64,000 bases of DNA from Streptomyces sp. Ru62 (GTDB taxonomy: Bacteria > Actinomycetota > Actinomycetes > Streptomycetales > Streptomycetaceae). Positions within the stretch are counted from its first letter, which is position 1; each line of letters opens with the position of its first letter. The stretch lies in NCBI RefSeq assembly GCF_002920615.1, contig NZ_PQSU01000026.1, positions 85,072-149,071 of the forward strand. Direction: 5' to 3'. Shown here one piece after another: positions 24,894 to 33,700 of this stretch. The notes under the pieces are model-generated. The model was not told the DNA's origin and did not search any database. It saw only the letters and a program-made list of their open reading frames with translations. The translations under genes were made by a program, and so were the position numbers.

Positions 24894-25562
24894 TCAGTCC
24901 TCCCGCCGCACCGACAGCAGGTCCTCCAGCTGCTCCTCCCGGGCCTGCGCGGCCACGAAGAGGAGTTCGTCGCCCGGCTCCAGGGAGTCCTCCTTGGAGG
25001 GCGTCAGCACGCGGGTGCCGCGGATGATCGTGACCAGGGAGGTGTCCTCCGGCCACTGCACGTCCCCCACCTGGGTGCCGGCCAGCGCCGACTCCTCCGG
25101 CAGGGTGAGCTCCACGAGGTTGGCGTCGCCGTGGCTGAAGCGGAGCAGCCGGACCAGGTCACCGACGCTCACCGCCTCCTCGACCAGGGCGGACATCAGG
25201 CGCGGGGTGGAGACGGCGACGTCGACGCCCCAGGCCTCGTTGAACAGCCACTCGTTCTTCGGGTTGTTCACCCGGGCCACGACGCGCGGGACGCCGTACT
25301 CCGTCTTGGCGAGCAGCGAGACGACCAGGTTCACCTTGTCGTCGCCGGTCGCGGCGATCACGACGTTGCAGCGCTGCAACGCCGCCTCGTCCAGGGAGGT
25401 GATCTCGCAGGCGTCGGCGAGCAGCCACTCCGCCTGCGGGACGCGCTCGACCGAGATGGCGGTCGGCGCCTTGTCGATCAGCAGGACCTCGTGGCCGTTC
25501 TCCAGCAGCTCGCCCGCGATCGAGCGGCCGACGGCGCCGGCCCCGGCAATGGCGACCCTCAT
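24894..25562 (-). CDS. TrkA-type K+ channel/transport regulator (second of pair)
   Basis: A 222-aa cytoplasmic protein with an N-terminal Rossmann RCK domain (GAGAVGRSIAGELL, residues 6-19; ARVNNPKNEWLF) and a C-terminal TrkA-C domain (about 145-222, ending in the PGDELLFV phrase). RCK proteins bind NAD(H) or nucleotides and gate K+ uptake systems. Its ATG overlaps the stop of the first TrkA gene by one base (TGATG), so the two subunits should be made together. In M. tuberculosis the corresponding pair is ceoB/ceoC. No membrane Trk subunit is encoded nearby. Confidence 0.92.
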   Translation of the reverse strand: MRVAIAGAGAVGRSIAGELLENGHEVLLIDKAPTAISVERVPQAEWLLADACEITSLDEAALQRCNVVIAATGDDKVNLVVSLLAKTEYGVPRVVARVNNPKNEWLFNEAWGVDVAVSTPRLMSALVEEAVSVGDLVRLLRFSHGDANLVELTLPEESALAGTQVGDVQWPEDTSLVTIIRGTRVLTPSKEDSLEPGDELLFVAAQAREEQLEDLLSVRRED

Positions 25563-26233
25563 CAGTGACCGCCCTCCTCTTCCGGGCCACCGGCGAACGC
25601 CGCCTCGACCTTGTCCACGTCGTCCGTCCGCATCATCACGTGCACGAGGTCGCCCTCCTGCAGCACCGTCTGCGAGGTGGGCAGGATCGCCTCGCCCAGG
25701 CGGGTCAGGAACGCCACCCGGACGCCCGTCTCCTCCTGGAGCTTGCTGATCTTGTGGCCGACCCACTTCGGGGAGGCGTGCACCTCGGCCAGCTGTACCC
25801 CGCCGGTGGGGTCGCGCCACAGCGGCTCGGCCCCGGAGGGCAGCAGCCGGCGCAGCATCTGGTCGGCGGTCCAGCGGACCGTGGCCACGGTGGGGATGCC
25901 CAGGCGCTGGTAGACCTCGGCACGGCGGGGGTCGTAGATTCGGGCCGCCACGTTCTCCACGCCGAACATCTCGCGTGCCACGCGCGCGGAGATGATGTTG
26001 GAGTTGTCGCCGCTGGAGACGGCGGCGAAGGCACCGGCCTCCTCGATGCCCGCCTCGCGCAGGGTGTCCTGGTCGAAGCCGACACCGGTGACCCGGCGGC
26101 CGCCGAATCCCGGGCCCAGCCGACGGAAGGCGGTGGGGTCCTGGTCGATCACGGCGACCGTGTGTCCCTGTTGCTCCAGGGTCTGGGCAAGAGCGGAACC
26201 CACTCTTCCGCAGCCCATGATGACGATGTGCAC
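25562..26233 (-). CDS. TrkA-type K+ channel/transport regulator (first of pair)
   Basis: A 223-aa RCK protein like its downstream neighbour: Rossmann motif GCGRVGSALAQTLE near residue 7, the acidic strand end AVIDQDPTAF, and a TrkA-C domain near the end (VLQEGDLVHVMM). The chosen GTG at 26233 has GGAAGGAC five to twelve bases upstream; an in-frame ATG at 26254 would place the ribosome binding site inside the gene. It is divergent from the APC permease gene, a pairing also found in other actinobacteria. Confidence 0.92.
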   Translation of the reverse strand: MHIVIMGCGRVGSALAQTLEQQGHTVAVIDQDPTAFRRLGPGFGGRRVTGVGFDQDTLREAGIEEAGAFAAVSSGDNSNIISARVAREMFGVENVAARIYDPRRAEVYQRLGIPTVATVRWTADQMLRRLLPSGAEPLWRDPTGGVQLAEVHASPKWVGHKISKLQEETGVRVAFLTRLGEAILPTSQTVLQEGDLVHVMMRTDDVDKVEAAFAGGPEEEGGH

Positions 26234-26296
26234 GACCGTCCTTCCGGTGTCCAAAAGCTACTGCTCAGCATCAGGGTCTCAGACCGACGCCCAAAG

Positions 26297-26446
26297 CTAC
26301 ACACGGGCGCCGCGCGGTGGGCACCCCTGTGCCACGGGCGGTGGCGGGAGCCGTCGGCGAGTGATGCTGCGCACGCTGCACAGAGTCAGGATTCCGAGGC
26401 CGCCGAGGGCCAGCAGCGCCCCGATCAGCTCCGCGGTCGCGGGCAT
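26297..26446 (-). CDS. Small single-pass membrane protein (49 aa)
   Basis: A 49-residue ORF with a short N-terminus, one hydrophobic helix (LIGALLALGGLGILTLCSV) and a basic, proline-rich tail (RSITRRRLPPPP). The ATG at 26446 has a textbook GGAGGT five bases upstream, which is the main reason to believe it. It lies upstream of the TrkA pair on the same strand, in the divergent spacer before the permease gene. The function is unknown; the location suggests an accessory to the K+ regulator or permease. Confidence 0.6.
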   Translation of the reverse strand: MPATAELIGALLALGGLGILTLCSVRSITRRRLPPPPVAQGCPPRGARV

Positions 26447-26607
26447 GGAACCTCCGAAGTGCGATGACAGGCGGGGTTTGCCATCTAGGCACGGCGGGCA
26501 CACGAAGCACGGATTCCGTAGTTCCGTGCGCCCCCGATTTCACTCGTGAGGCAGATCCAGCACGCCGGGTGGGCGGGTGCCAGTTCGAAGGCTTACGATC
26601 CTCTCTC

Positions 26608-28656
26608 GTGTCCAAACTGACCGACGTGCCCAAACGGATCCTGATCGGGCGCGCACTGCGCAGTGACCGGCTGGGTGAAACGCTCCTGCCGAAGCGCATC
26701 GCACTCCCCGTCTTCGCTTCCGACCCGCTGTCCTCCGTCGCCTACGCGCCGGGGGAGGTCCTGCTGGTCCTGTCCATCGCGGGCGTGTCGGCGTACCACT
26801 TCAGCCCCTGGATCGCGGTCGCGGTCGTCGTGCTGATGTTCACGGTGGTCGCCTCCTACCGGCAGAACGTGCACGCCTACCCGAGCGGCGGCGGCGACTA
26901 CGAGGTCGCGACCACCAACCTCGGCCCCAAGGCCGGCCTCACCGTGGCCAGCGCGCTGCTCGTCGACTACGTCCTCACCGTCGCCGTCTCCATCTCCTCC
27001 GGCATCGAGAACCTCGGCTCCGCGATCCCCTTCGTGGTCGAGCACAAGGTGTTCTGCGCGGCCGCCGTGATCGTGCTGCTGACGCTCATGAACCTGCGGG
27101 GCGTGAAGGAGTCGGGCAAGCTCTTCGCCATCCCGACGTACGTGTTCGTCGGCGGCGTCTTCATCATGATCGCGTGGGGCGCCTTCCGCGGTCTGGTCCT
27201 CGGGGACACCATGCGGGCGCCGACGGCGGCCTACCACATCAAGGCCGAGCACCAGGGTCTCGCGGGCTTCGCGCTCGTCTTCCTGCTGCTGCGCGCCTTC
27301 TCCTCCGGCTGCGCCGCTCTCACCGGCGTCGAGGCCATCTCCAACGGCGTCCCGGCCTTCCGCAAGCCCAAGTCGAAGAACGCGGCCACCACGCTCGCCA
27401 TGATGGGCCTGCTGGCCGTCACGATGTTCTGCGGCATCATCGCGCTCGCCATGACCACCAAGGTCCGCATGGCCGAGAAGCCGGCCACCGACCTGCTGCA
27501 CAACGGCGTCCCGCTCGGCTCCGGCTACGTCCAGAACCCGGTGATCTCCCAGGTCGCCGAGGCGGTCTTCGGCAAGGGCAGCTTCCTGTTCGTGCTCCTC
27601 GCCGCCGCCACCGCGCTCGTCCTGTTCCTGGCCGCCAACACGGCGTACAACGGCTTCCCGCTGCTCGGCTCGATCCTCGCCCAGGACCGCTACCTGCCGC
27701 GCCAGCTCCACACCCGTGGCGACCGGCTCGCCTTCTCCAACGGCATCGTACTGCTCGCGGGCGCCGCGATGCTGCTGGTGTTCATCTACGGCGCCGACTC
27801 CACCCGCCTGATCCAGCTGTACATCGTCGGCGTCTTCGTGTCCTTCACGCTCAGCCAGACCGGCATGGTCCGGCACTGGAACCGCCACCTCCGGGTCGAG
27901 AAGGACCCCGCCAAGCGCAGCCACATGATCCGCTCCCGGGCGATCAACGCGTTCGGCGCCTTCTTCACCGGCCTGGTGCTCGTCGTCGTCCTGGTCACCA
28001 AGTTCACGCACGGCGCCTGGGTGGCCCTGCTGGGCATGTGCATCTTCTACGCGACGATGACCGCGATCCGGAAGCACTACGACCGGGTCGCCGAGGAGAT
28101 CGCCGCGCCCGAGGGCCCGGCCGACGACATGGTCCGTCCGTCGCGGGTGCACTCGGTGGTGCTGATCTCCAAGATCCACCGTCCGACGCTGCGCGCCCTC
28201 GCCTACGCCAAGCTGATGCGCTCGGACACCCTGGAGGCGCTGACCGTAAACGTCGACCCGGCCGAGACCAAGGCGCTGCGCGAGGAGTGGGAGCGGCGCG
28301 GGATCGACGTACCGCTCAAGGTCCTGGACTCGCCATACCGCGAGATCACGCGGCCGATCATCGAGTACGTCAAGGGCCTGCGCAAGGAGTCCCCGCGCGA
28401 CGCGGTCTCCGTGATCATCCCCGAGTACGTGGTCGGCCACTGGTACGAGCACCTGCTGCACAACCAGAGCGCGCTGCGCCTCAAGGGCCGTCTGCTGTTC
28501 ACGCCGGGTGTCATGGTCACCTCGGTGCCGTACCAGCTGCAGTCCTCGGAGGCGGCCAAGCTGCGGGCCCGTAGGCGGCAGGAGTGGAACGCGCCGGGCG
28601 CGGTCCGGCGGGGCCCGGCCGTGGAGCGGCCGAAGGAGCCGTCGGCCAAGGACTGA
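26608..28656 (+). CDS. APC-superfamily amino acid/cation permease
   Basis: A 682-aa transporter with about 12 membrane helices over residues 40-500 and a 180-residue cytoplasmic C-terminal domain. Conserved stretches include LPVFASDPLSSVAYAPGEVL in helix 1, NVHAYPSGGGDYEVA, and ALTGVEAISNGVPAF. This subfamily lies next to TrkA-type genes in many actinobacteria, hinting at K+ or amino acid flux linked to K+ status. The GTG at 26608 matches the family start (SKLTDVPKRILIG); the frame upstream to 26464 has no family likeness. Confidence 0.9.
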   Translation: MSKLTDVPKRILIGRALRSDRLGETLLPKRIALPVFASDPLSSVAYAPGEVLLVLSIAGVSAYHFSPWIAVAVVVLMFTVVASYRQNVHAYPSGGGDYEVATTNLGPKAGLTVASALLVDYVLTVAVSISSGIENLGSAIPFVVEHKVFCAAAVIVLLTLMNLRGVKESGKLFAIPTYVFVGGVFIMIAWGAFRGLVLGDTMRAPTAAYHIKAEHQGLAGFALVFLLLRAFSSGCAALTGVEAISNGVPAFRKPKSKNAATTLAMMGLLAVTMFCGIIALAMTTKVRMAEKPATDLLHNGVPLGSGYVQNPVISQVAEAVFGKGSFLFVLLAAATALVLFLAANTAYNGFPLLGSILAQDRYLPRQLHTRGDRLAFSNGIVLLAGAAMLLVFIYGADSTRLIQLYIVGVFVSFTLSQTGMVRHWNRHLRVEKDPAKRSHMIRSRAINAFGAFFTGLVLVVVLVTKFTHGAWVALLGMCIFYATMTAIRKHYDRVAEEIAAPEGPADDMVRPSRVHSVVLISKIHRPTLRALAYAKLMRSDTLEALTVNVDPAETKALREEWERRGIDVPLKVLDSPYREITRPIIEYVKGLRKESPRDAVSVIIPEYVVGHWYEHLLHNQSALRLKGRLLFTPGVMVTSVPYQLQSSEAAKLRARRRQEWNAPGAVRRGPAVERPKEPSAKD

Positions 28657-28753
28657 GCCGCGGTGGAGAGGCCGTAGACTGGTGGGCTGTTGTCGGGCCC
28701 GCCGGTGCGGGCCGTCCCCTTTCCCCGATTTCCCGGTCTGGAGTCACCCCACC

Positions 28754-30082
28754 ATGCAGGCAGAACCGACCAAGTCTCTGGTGGGCGAGGAGTACGAGGT
28801 CGAGATCGGCCCCGTCGCCCACGGCGGCCACTGCATCGCCCGTACCCCCGAGGGACAGGTGCTGTTCGTCCGGCACGCGCTGCCCGGCGAGCGGGTGGTG
28901 GCCAGGGTGACCGAAGGGGAGGAAGGCGCCCGCTTCCTGCGCGCGGACGCCGTACGGGTCCTGGAGGCCTCCAAGGACCGCATCGAGGCTCCCTGCCCCT
29001 TCGCCGGGCCCGGCCGCTGCGGGGGCTGCGACTGGCAGCACGCCAAGCCGGGCGCCCAGCGCCGGCTGAAGGCGGAGGTGATCGCCGAACAGCTCCAGCG
29101 GCTCGCCGGCCTCACCCCCGAGGAAGCGGGCTGGGACGGCACCGTGGTCCCGGCCGAGGGCGACAAGCTGCCCGCCGGCCAGGTCCCGCAGTGGCGCACC
29201 CGCGTCCAGTACGCCGTCGACGCCGAGGGCCACGCCGGTCTGCGCCGGCACCGCTCGCACGAGGTCGAGCGCATCGACCACTGCATGATCGCGGCGGCGG
29301 GCGTCAGCGAGCTGGGCATCGAGAAGCGGGACTGGACCGGCATGGAATCGGTCGAGGCCATCGCGGCGACGGGGTCCCAGGACCGCCAGGTGATCCTCAC
29401 CCCGCGCCCGGGCGCCCGTCTCCCGCTGGTCGAGCTGGACCGGCCGGTGTCGGTCCTGCGGGTGGACGAGAAGTCCGGCGGGGTGCACCGCGTCCACGGC
29501 CGCCCCTTCGTCCGCGAACGCGCGGACGGCCGTACGCACCGGGTGGGCAACGGCGGCTTCTGGCAGGTCCACCCGAAGGCGGCGGACACGCTCGTCACCG
29601 CCGTCATGCAGGGCCTGCTGCCCCGCAAGGGCGAGACGGCCCTCGACCTCTACTGCGGCGTCGGCCTCTTCGCCGGCGCGCTCGCCGACCGCCTGGGCGA
29701 GAAGGGCGCGGTCCTCGGCATCGAGTCCGGCAAGCGGGCGGTGGAGGACGCGCGGCACAACCTGGCCGACTTCCCGCGGGTCCGCGTCGAGCAGGGCAAG
29801 GTCGAGTCGGTCCTGCCGCGCACCGGCATCACCGAGGTCGACCTGATCGTCCTCGACCCGCCCCGCGCCGGCGCCGGCCGCGACACGGTCGCCCACCTCG
29901 CCTCCCTCGGGGCCCGCCGCATCGCCTACGTCGCCTGCGATCCCGCTGCGCTGGCCCGGGATCTGGGGTACTTCCGGGAGGGCGGCTACCGGGTGCGGAC
30001 GCTTCGGGCGTTCGATCTGTTTCCGATGACGCATCATGTGGAGTGCGTGGCGATTCTGGAGCCTGCTACAAAGGGCCTCTGA
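28754..30082 (+). CDS. Class I SAM-dependent RNA 5-methyluridine methyltransferase (TrmA/RlmD family)
   Basis: A 442-aa enzyme that should methylate C5 of a uridine in tRNA or rRNA. An N-terminal TRAM domain (about 1-65) precedes the iron-sulfur cluster ligands CPFAGPGRCGGC (near residue 85), the SAM-binding segment TALDLYCGVGLFAGAL and the catalytic Cys region VACDPAALARDL. The last 16 codons are the left copy of a 47-bp direct repeat repeated at 52638, so a mobile element has used this gene's 3' end as attachment site while leaving the product intact (ILEPATKGL here, ILEPAGKGL in the other copy). Confidence 0.92.
   Translation: MQAEPTKSLVGEEYEVEIGPVAHGGHCIARTPEGQVLFVRHALPGERVVARVTEGEEGARFLRADAVRVLEASKDRIEAPCPFAGPGRCGGCDWQHAKPGAQRRLKAEVIAEQLQRLAGLTPEEAGWDGTVVPAEGDKLPAGQVPQWRTRVQYAVDAEGHAGLRRHRSHEVERIDHCMIAAAGVSELGIEKRDWTGMESVEAIAATGSQDRQVILTPRPGARLPLVELDRPVSVLRVDEKSGGVHRVHGRPFVRERADGRTHRVGNGGFWQVHPKAADTLVTAVMQGLLPRKGETALDLYCGVGLFAGALADRLGEKGAVLGIESGKRAVEDARHNLADFPRVRVEQGKVESVLPRTGITEVDLIVLDPPRAGAGRDTVAHLASLGARRIAYVACDPAALARDLGYFREGGYRVRTLRAFDLFPMTHHVECVAILEPATKGL
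30020..30066. repeat. Left 47-bp direct repeat (attL-like) of the island
   Basis: TTTCCGATGACGCATCATGT plus 27 further bases is identical to 52638-52684. It codes for the C-terminus of the methyltransferase. Fourteen bases after both copies stands TGACCTGC, and a 20-bp identical block occurs at 30261-30280 and 52539-52558, as expected for attachment sites with arm sequences. Confidence 0.85.
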
Positions 30083-30725
30083 CCTGCGACTTTCATAGCT
30101 GCTTCAGGTGCGACCGGGCGGACTCGACCTGTTTTCCCAAACGCATGACGTGCGGCAGGGAGCATGCCCGACCTACACCCCTGACCTGCGGTCTCGCTCG
30201 GTGACGAGGAGACGGACGTGTCATTCCGCCGGTCTTCGCGGTGTCCGTGTGGGGCAGTTCTGACGCTCATATGACGCTCGACCTGATGGAGCGTCAGGTC
30301 GGGTAAGTAGCCGGGGCAGCGCGACGAGCCAGGACCGTCGGTCACCTTGTCGACGTGGGCGTCCATTGCCGCACTCGGAGGTGGCCTGGCGGCGCGGAGG
30401 CGGCCCGATGTTGCCGCACTGAATGGCGGTCGCGCCTTCATCTGCTGCCGCAGGTCCACCTATTGAGGTGGTTTGTGAGCAGTACGCCGAAATCATGCCT
30501 GCCCCGGATCGCGAGGGTCCCCCTGGGAAACGCGGCCTGAGTCACTCGCAGTTCCTCTACCGGCATCCCATCGGATCCGTCCGGCCTCATCGTCGCTCAT
30601 AGCACCCGCTACGAAAACGTCGGTCCCCAGGGCCACAACCGTGTCCTGGGGACCGACGTCACGCGAGCCTCGATTTGACCATAGGCGTCACCAGACGACC
30701 GACGGGGCGAAGTGGACGGTCGGCG
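30083..30725. other. Left-end non-coding region of the island
   Basis: About 640 bases without a credible gene. It contains repeated motifs: TGACCTGC at 30080 and 30182, and TGACGCTCATATGACGCTCG at 30261-30280, which also occurs at 52539-52558 near the right end. A hairpin at 30617-30659 ends the leftward gene that follows. The repeats look like integrase arm-binding sites. Confidence 0.55.
30617..30659 (-). terminator. Terminator of the DNRLRE/SGNH-like gene
   Basis: Fifteen-base perfect arms (ACGTCGGTCCCCAGG and complement) with a 13-base loop, about 65 bases past the stop of the leftward gene. Confidence 0.8.
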
Positions 30726-33700
30726 CTACGCGTCGGGTCCGAGAGTGGTCAGGTCGAGTGCGTTGCTGATCGCGTGGTAGGCGTCGGCTGTGAGGTTGAC
30801 GTGGTCGCCGGGGTCGTAGTCCGACGGTGCGGTGCCCGCGTTGAGCATCAGGGCCGGTGGGTCGGCCGTGCTGGTGGGGTCGGGGATGGCGACGGTCTGC
30901 TCGGCGTCGGTGTAGGTGACGGTCGGTGTGGTGTAGTCGGTCTGGTCGGTGATCCAGGTGTTGGCGTCCGCCCGGTCGGCGTCGTTGTCGGTGGTGCAGG
31001 GCGCATAGCCGTGGCATGGGGTGAGGGTGGTGTAGACGACCTTGATGCCCCAGGCTCTGAGCTGATCGCGCAGCAGCCCGTACGACTCTTCTAGGGTCGT
31101 GTCGTCGGTTCCGGCCAGGATGTCCTTGAGTCCCTCGTCGATGACCACGGTCGTGATGCCGGGAAGGTCCAGGATGTCGCGGTCGAGGCGGGTGAGGACG
31201 GCCGGGCCGCCCTGGCCGGTCTGGTCGGAGGAGAGCCGGTTGTTCTCGATGCCCGTGGCGACGACGCCGTAGTCGGGGATGCCCTGCTCGTTCATCCGCA
31301 GTGCGGTGGCGAGTTCGTCGGAGATCCTGTTGACGGGGGTGGTCGTGGTGTCGGCGGCGAAGGGGTCGATGAGGTTGTCGCCGAGGACGGCGACGGTCGG
31401 CCGGGCGTCACCGGTGGTGACGTCGATGCCGGTGAGGATGTCGGCGAACCAGCCGGAGTAGACGCCTGTGCCGGTGAAGGCGCCGGCGCTGGTGTCGCTG
31501 GTGTGGTCGCCGGATCCCACGGCGCTGACGTACTGGGTGGTTGCGGTTGCCCAGCTGTGCTGGACGAGGTACGGCACGTCGTTGACCAGATGAAGACTGA
31601 TCATGACGCGGTGGCCGGGGTTCGCGGTGTAGGTGACGGGGTCGCTGTAGATCTCGCCCCCGACGGGGAGCGTGACCGACTTGCTGCCACCGTTGAAGGT
31701 CAGGTCCGTCGGGGTCGCGGTCGGGGCGGCGCCGGAGGACTGGGTGGCGAGGGTGGTGTGGTCGATGGTGAGAGGGCTGCGGCCGAGGGCGTTCGAGAGC
31801 CGGATACGGACGCTGGAGCCGGCCACGCTGGGGTCGGCGGCGATGCGGAAGGTCTGGTCTTTGTAGTCGGTTCCCTCGTAGTTGAAGGAGCCTTCGTTGG
31901 GGGCGCTCCAGGCGCTGGTCCAGGCGGCTCCGTTGGGTGCGCTGGTGGTGTCGCGGAGGGCCATGCCGAGGATGTGCAGTCCAGGGACGTACTGGCGGGC
32001 GGAGTCGCTGAGGTCGGGCAGGGTGATCGAGCTGATCGGTGTGCCTGGCTTGAGGGGGATGGAGAAGGCGTAGATGTCGGTGCTGCGGGTTTCCTGGGTG
32101 CCGTTGACGTGGTTGCGGTGGGGGAGGGTGACGGCGGCGAGGTTGTGCGAGCCGTAGACCCAGTCGGGCATGTTCAGGTGGTAGCTCTGTGATGTCGTGC
32201 CGTCGGCGTAGGTGATGGTGCCGTTGGGGCCGCCGGGCTGGCAGTCCTCGTACTGGCCGTTGCCGAGCGTGCACTCGCTCCCGCCGACGGCGGTGCCGTC
32301 GGGGACGACGGGGCTGCTGTAGTCGCTGTCGTCGCGCTGGGAGGCGATCATGCCGTAGGTGGAGAAGCCGAGGAAGACCAGTGCCCGGCCGGTGACTCCG
32401 TTCATCTGGATGGTCTGGTTGGCGGCCATGACGTTGTCGCCGGACGCCGCACCGAAGTCGGGGAGCGTGAAGCCGGCACCGTCCACGGTGATCCTGCCTC
32501 CGGGCTGCCAGCCCGCGGCCTTGAGGTCTTGCAGCGAGATGGTCGCTCCGACCCCGTCCGCGTCGCCGGCCGATTGGCTGGTGTCGCTGGTGACGGCGGT
32601 GTTGTTGAAGGCGTCCTGAAGGCTGGTGTAGGTCTGGCCGGCGTGACCGAGGGCGGTGAACTGGTACTGCTCCTGGCCGGAGGTGTTGCCGGCGGAGTCG
32701 ACGGCGTAGACGTAGAGCGTGTGCGTGCCGGGGGCGGTGGGCGTGAGGGTGATCTTGGCCGTGTTGCCGGAGGCGGGGATGACCTCGGAGGCGGGGGTGT
32801 TGACGGTGGGTGGACTCACGTCCAGCCGGTAGAGGAACTTGGTCGCGCTGTCCGTGCTGAGAGTGAAGGTGCCGGGGGTACCGGCGGCTGTGATGCCGGC
32901 GGTGTCCTCGGGATAGTGCCCGTCCGCGCTTTTGACGGTGGGCGGGTCCGGTGCGGTGAGGTCGACGGTGAAGTGGCAGCTGGACGATGTGGGGCTGGTG
33001 TCCTCGCCGTCGCTGGAGTGCACGTTCCAGCCGACCACGTCTCCGGTCTTCAGCCCGCTCATGAACGTCGAGGAGAGCAGCTTGGGCGCGTTCTGCCCGC
33101 TGGCGACGGTCGCGCTGGTGGTCGTGGTGGCGGTACCGCCGTTCACCCAGTACTTGTAGGTGGCCGCGAGGGCGTCCTTGTCGCCGTCGCTGATCACCGC
33201 GTTGAGGCTCGGGGGAGTGGTGGCGATCGACTTGCCGACGACCGGGTAGGGGGTCGAGGTCCCGCAGCCGACGGAATGCGTCCCGAACTTGGCCGTCAGG
33301 CTGCTCGGCCTTGTAGGGATGTGGTTGTACTCGATGGACATGGACGGGTTGTTGGCGAACCGCTTGAAGTAGTTGCCGTCTGAGCTGCTTTCCTGGCTGT
33401 TGACCAGCGCGAAGGTCCAGCTGGAGTTCTTGGCGGCGGCCTTCTGGGCGATGGTGGACGTGACGGAGAAGCCTCCCGAGGGCTGGCTGGTGCAGGCGGG
33501 GCCGAAGCTCTTGGTGGCAAGGTACTTGGCGAGCGAGGGCTTGTTGTTCCAAGTGGTGCTGGAGCTGATGGACCCGGTCAGGTAGAGCTTGACGTCGGAG
33601 GAGAGGCTGCAGCTGGCGGAGTAGTTCTCCTTGACGTCGACTGTGGCGGACACGATGTGCGTGCCCCAGACGGCGGAGGGGATGGCGAGCTGGAAGTAGG

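Noticed and set aside
28690..30204. Very long frames on other strands and frames within high-GC genes, such as those antisense to the DNRLRE and RHS genes
   Set aside because: These mirror the G/C third-position bias of the real genes and give Arg/Pro/Gly/Ala-rich products without motifs.
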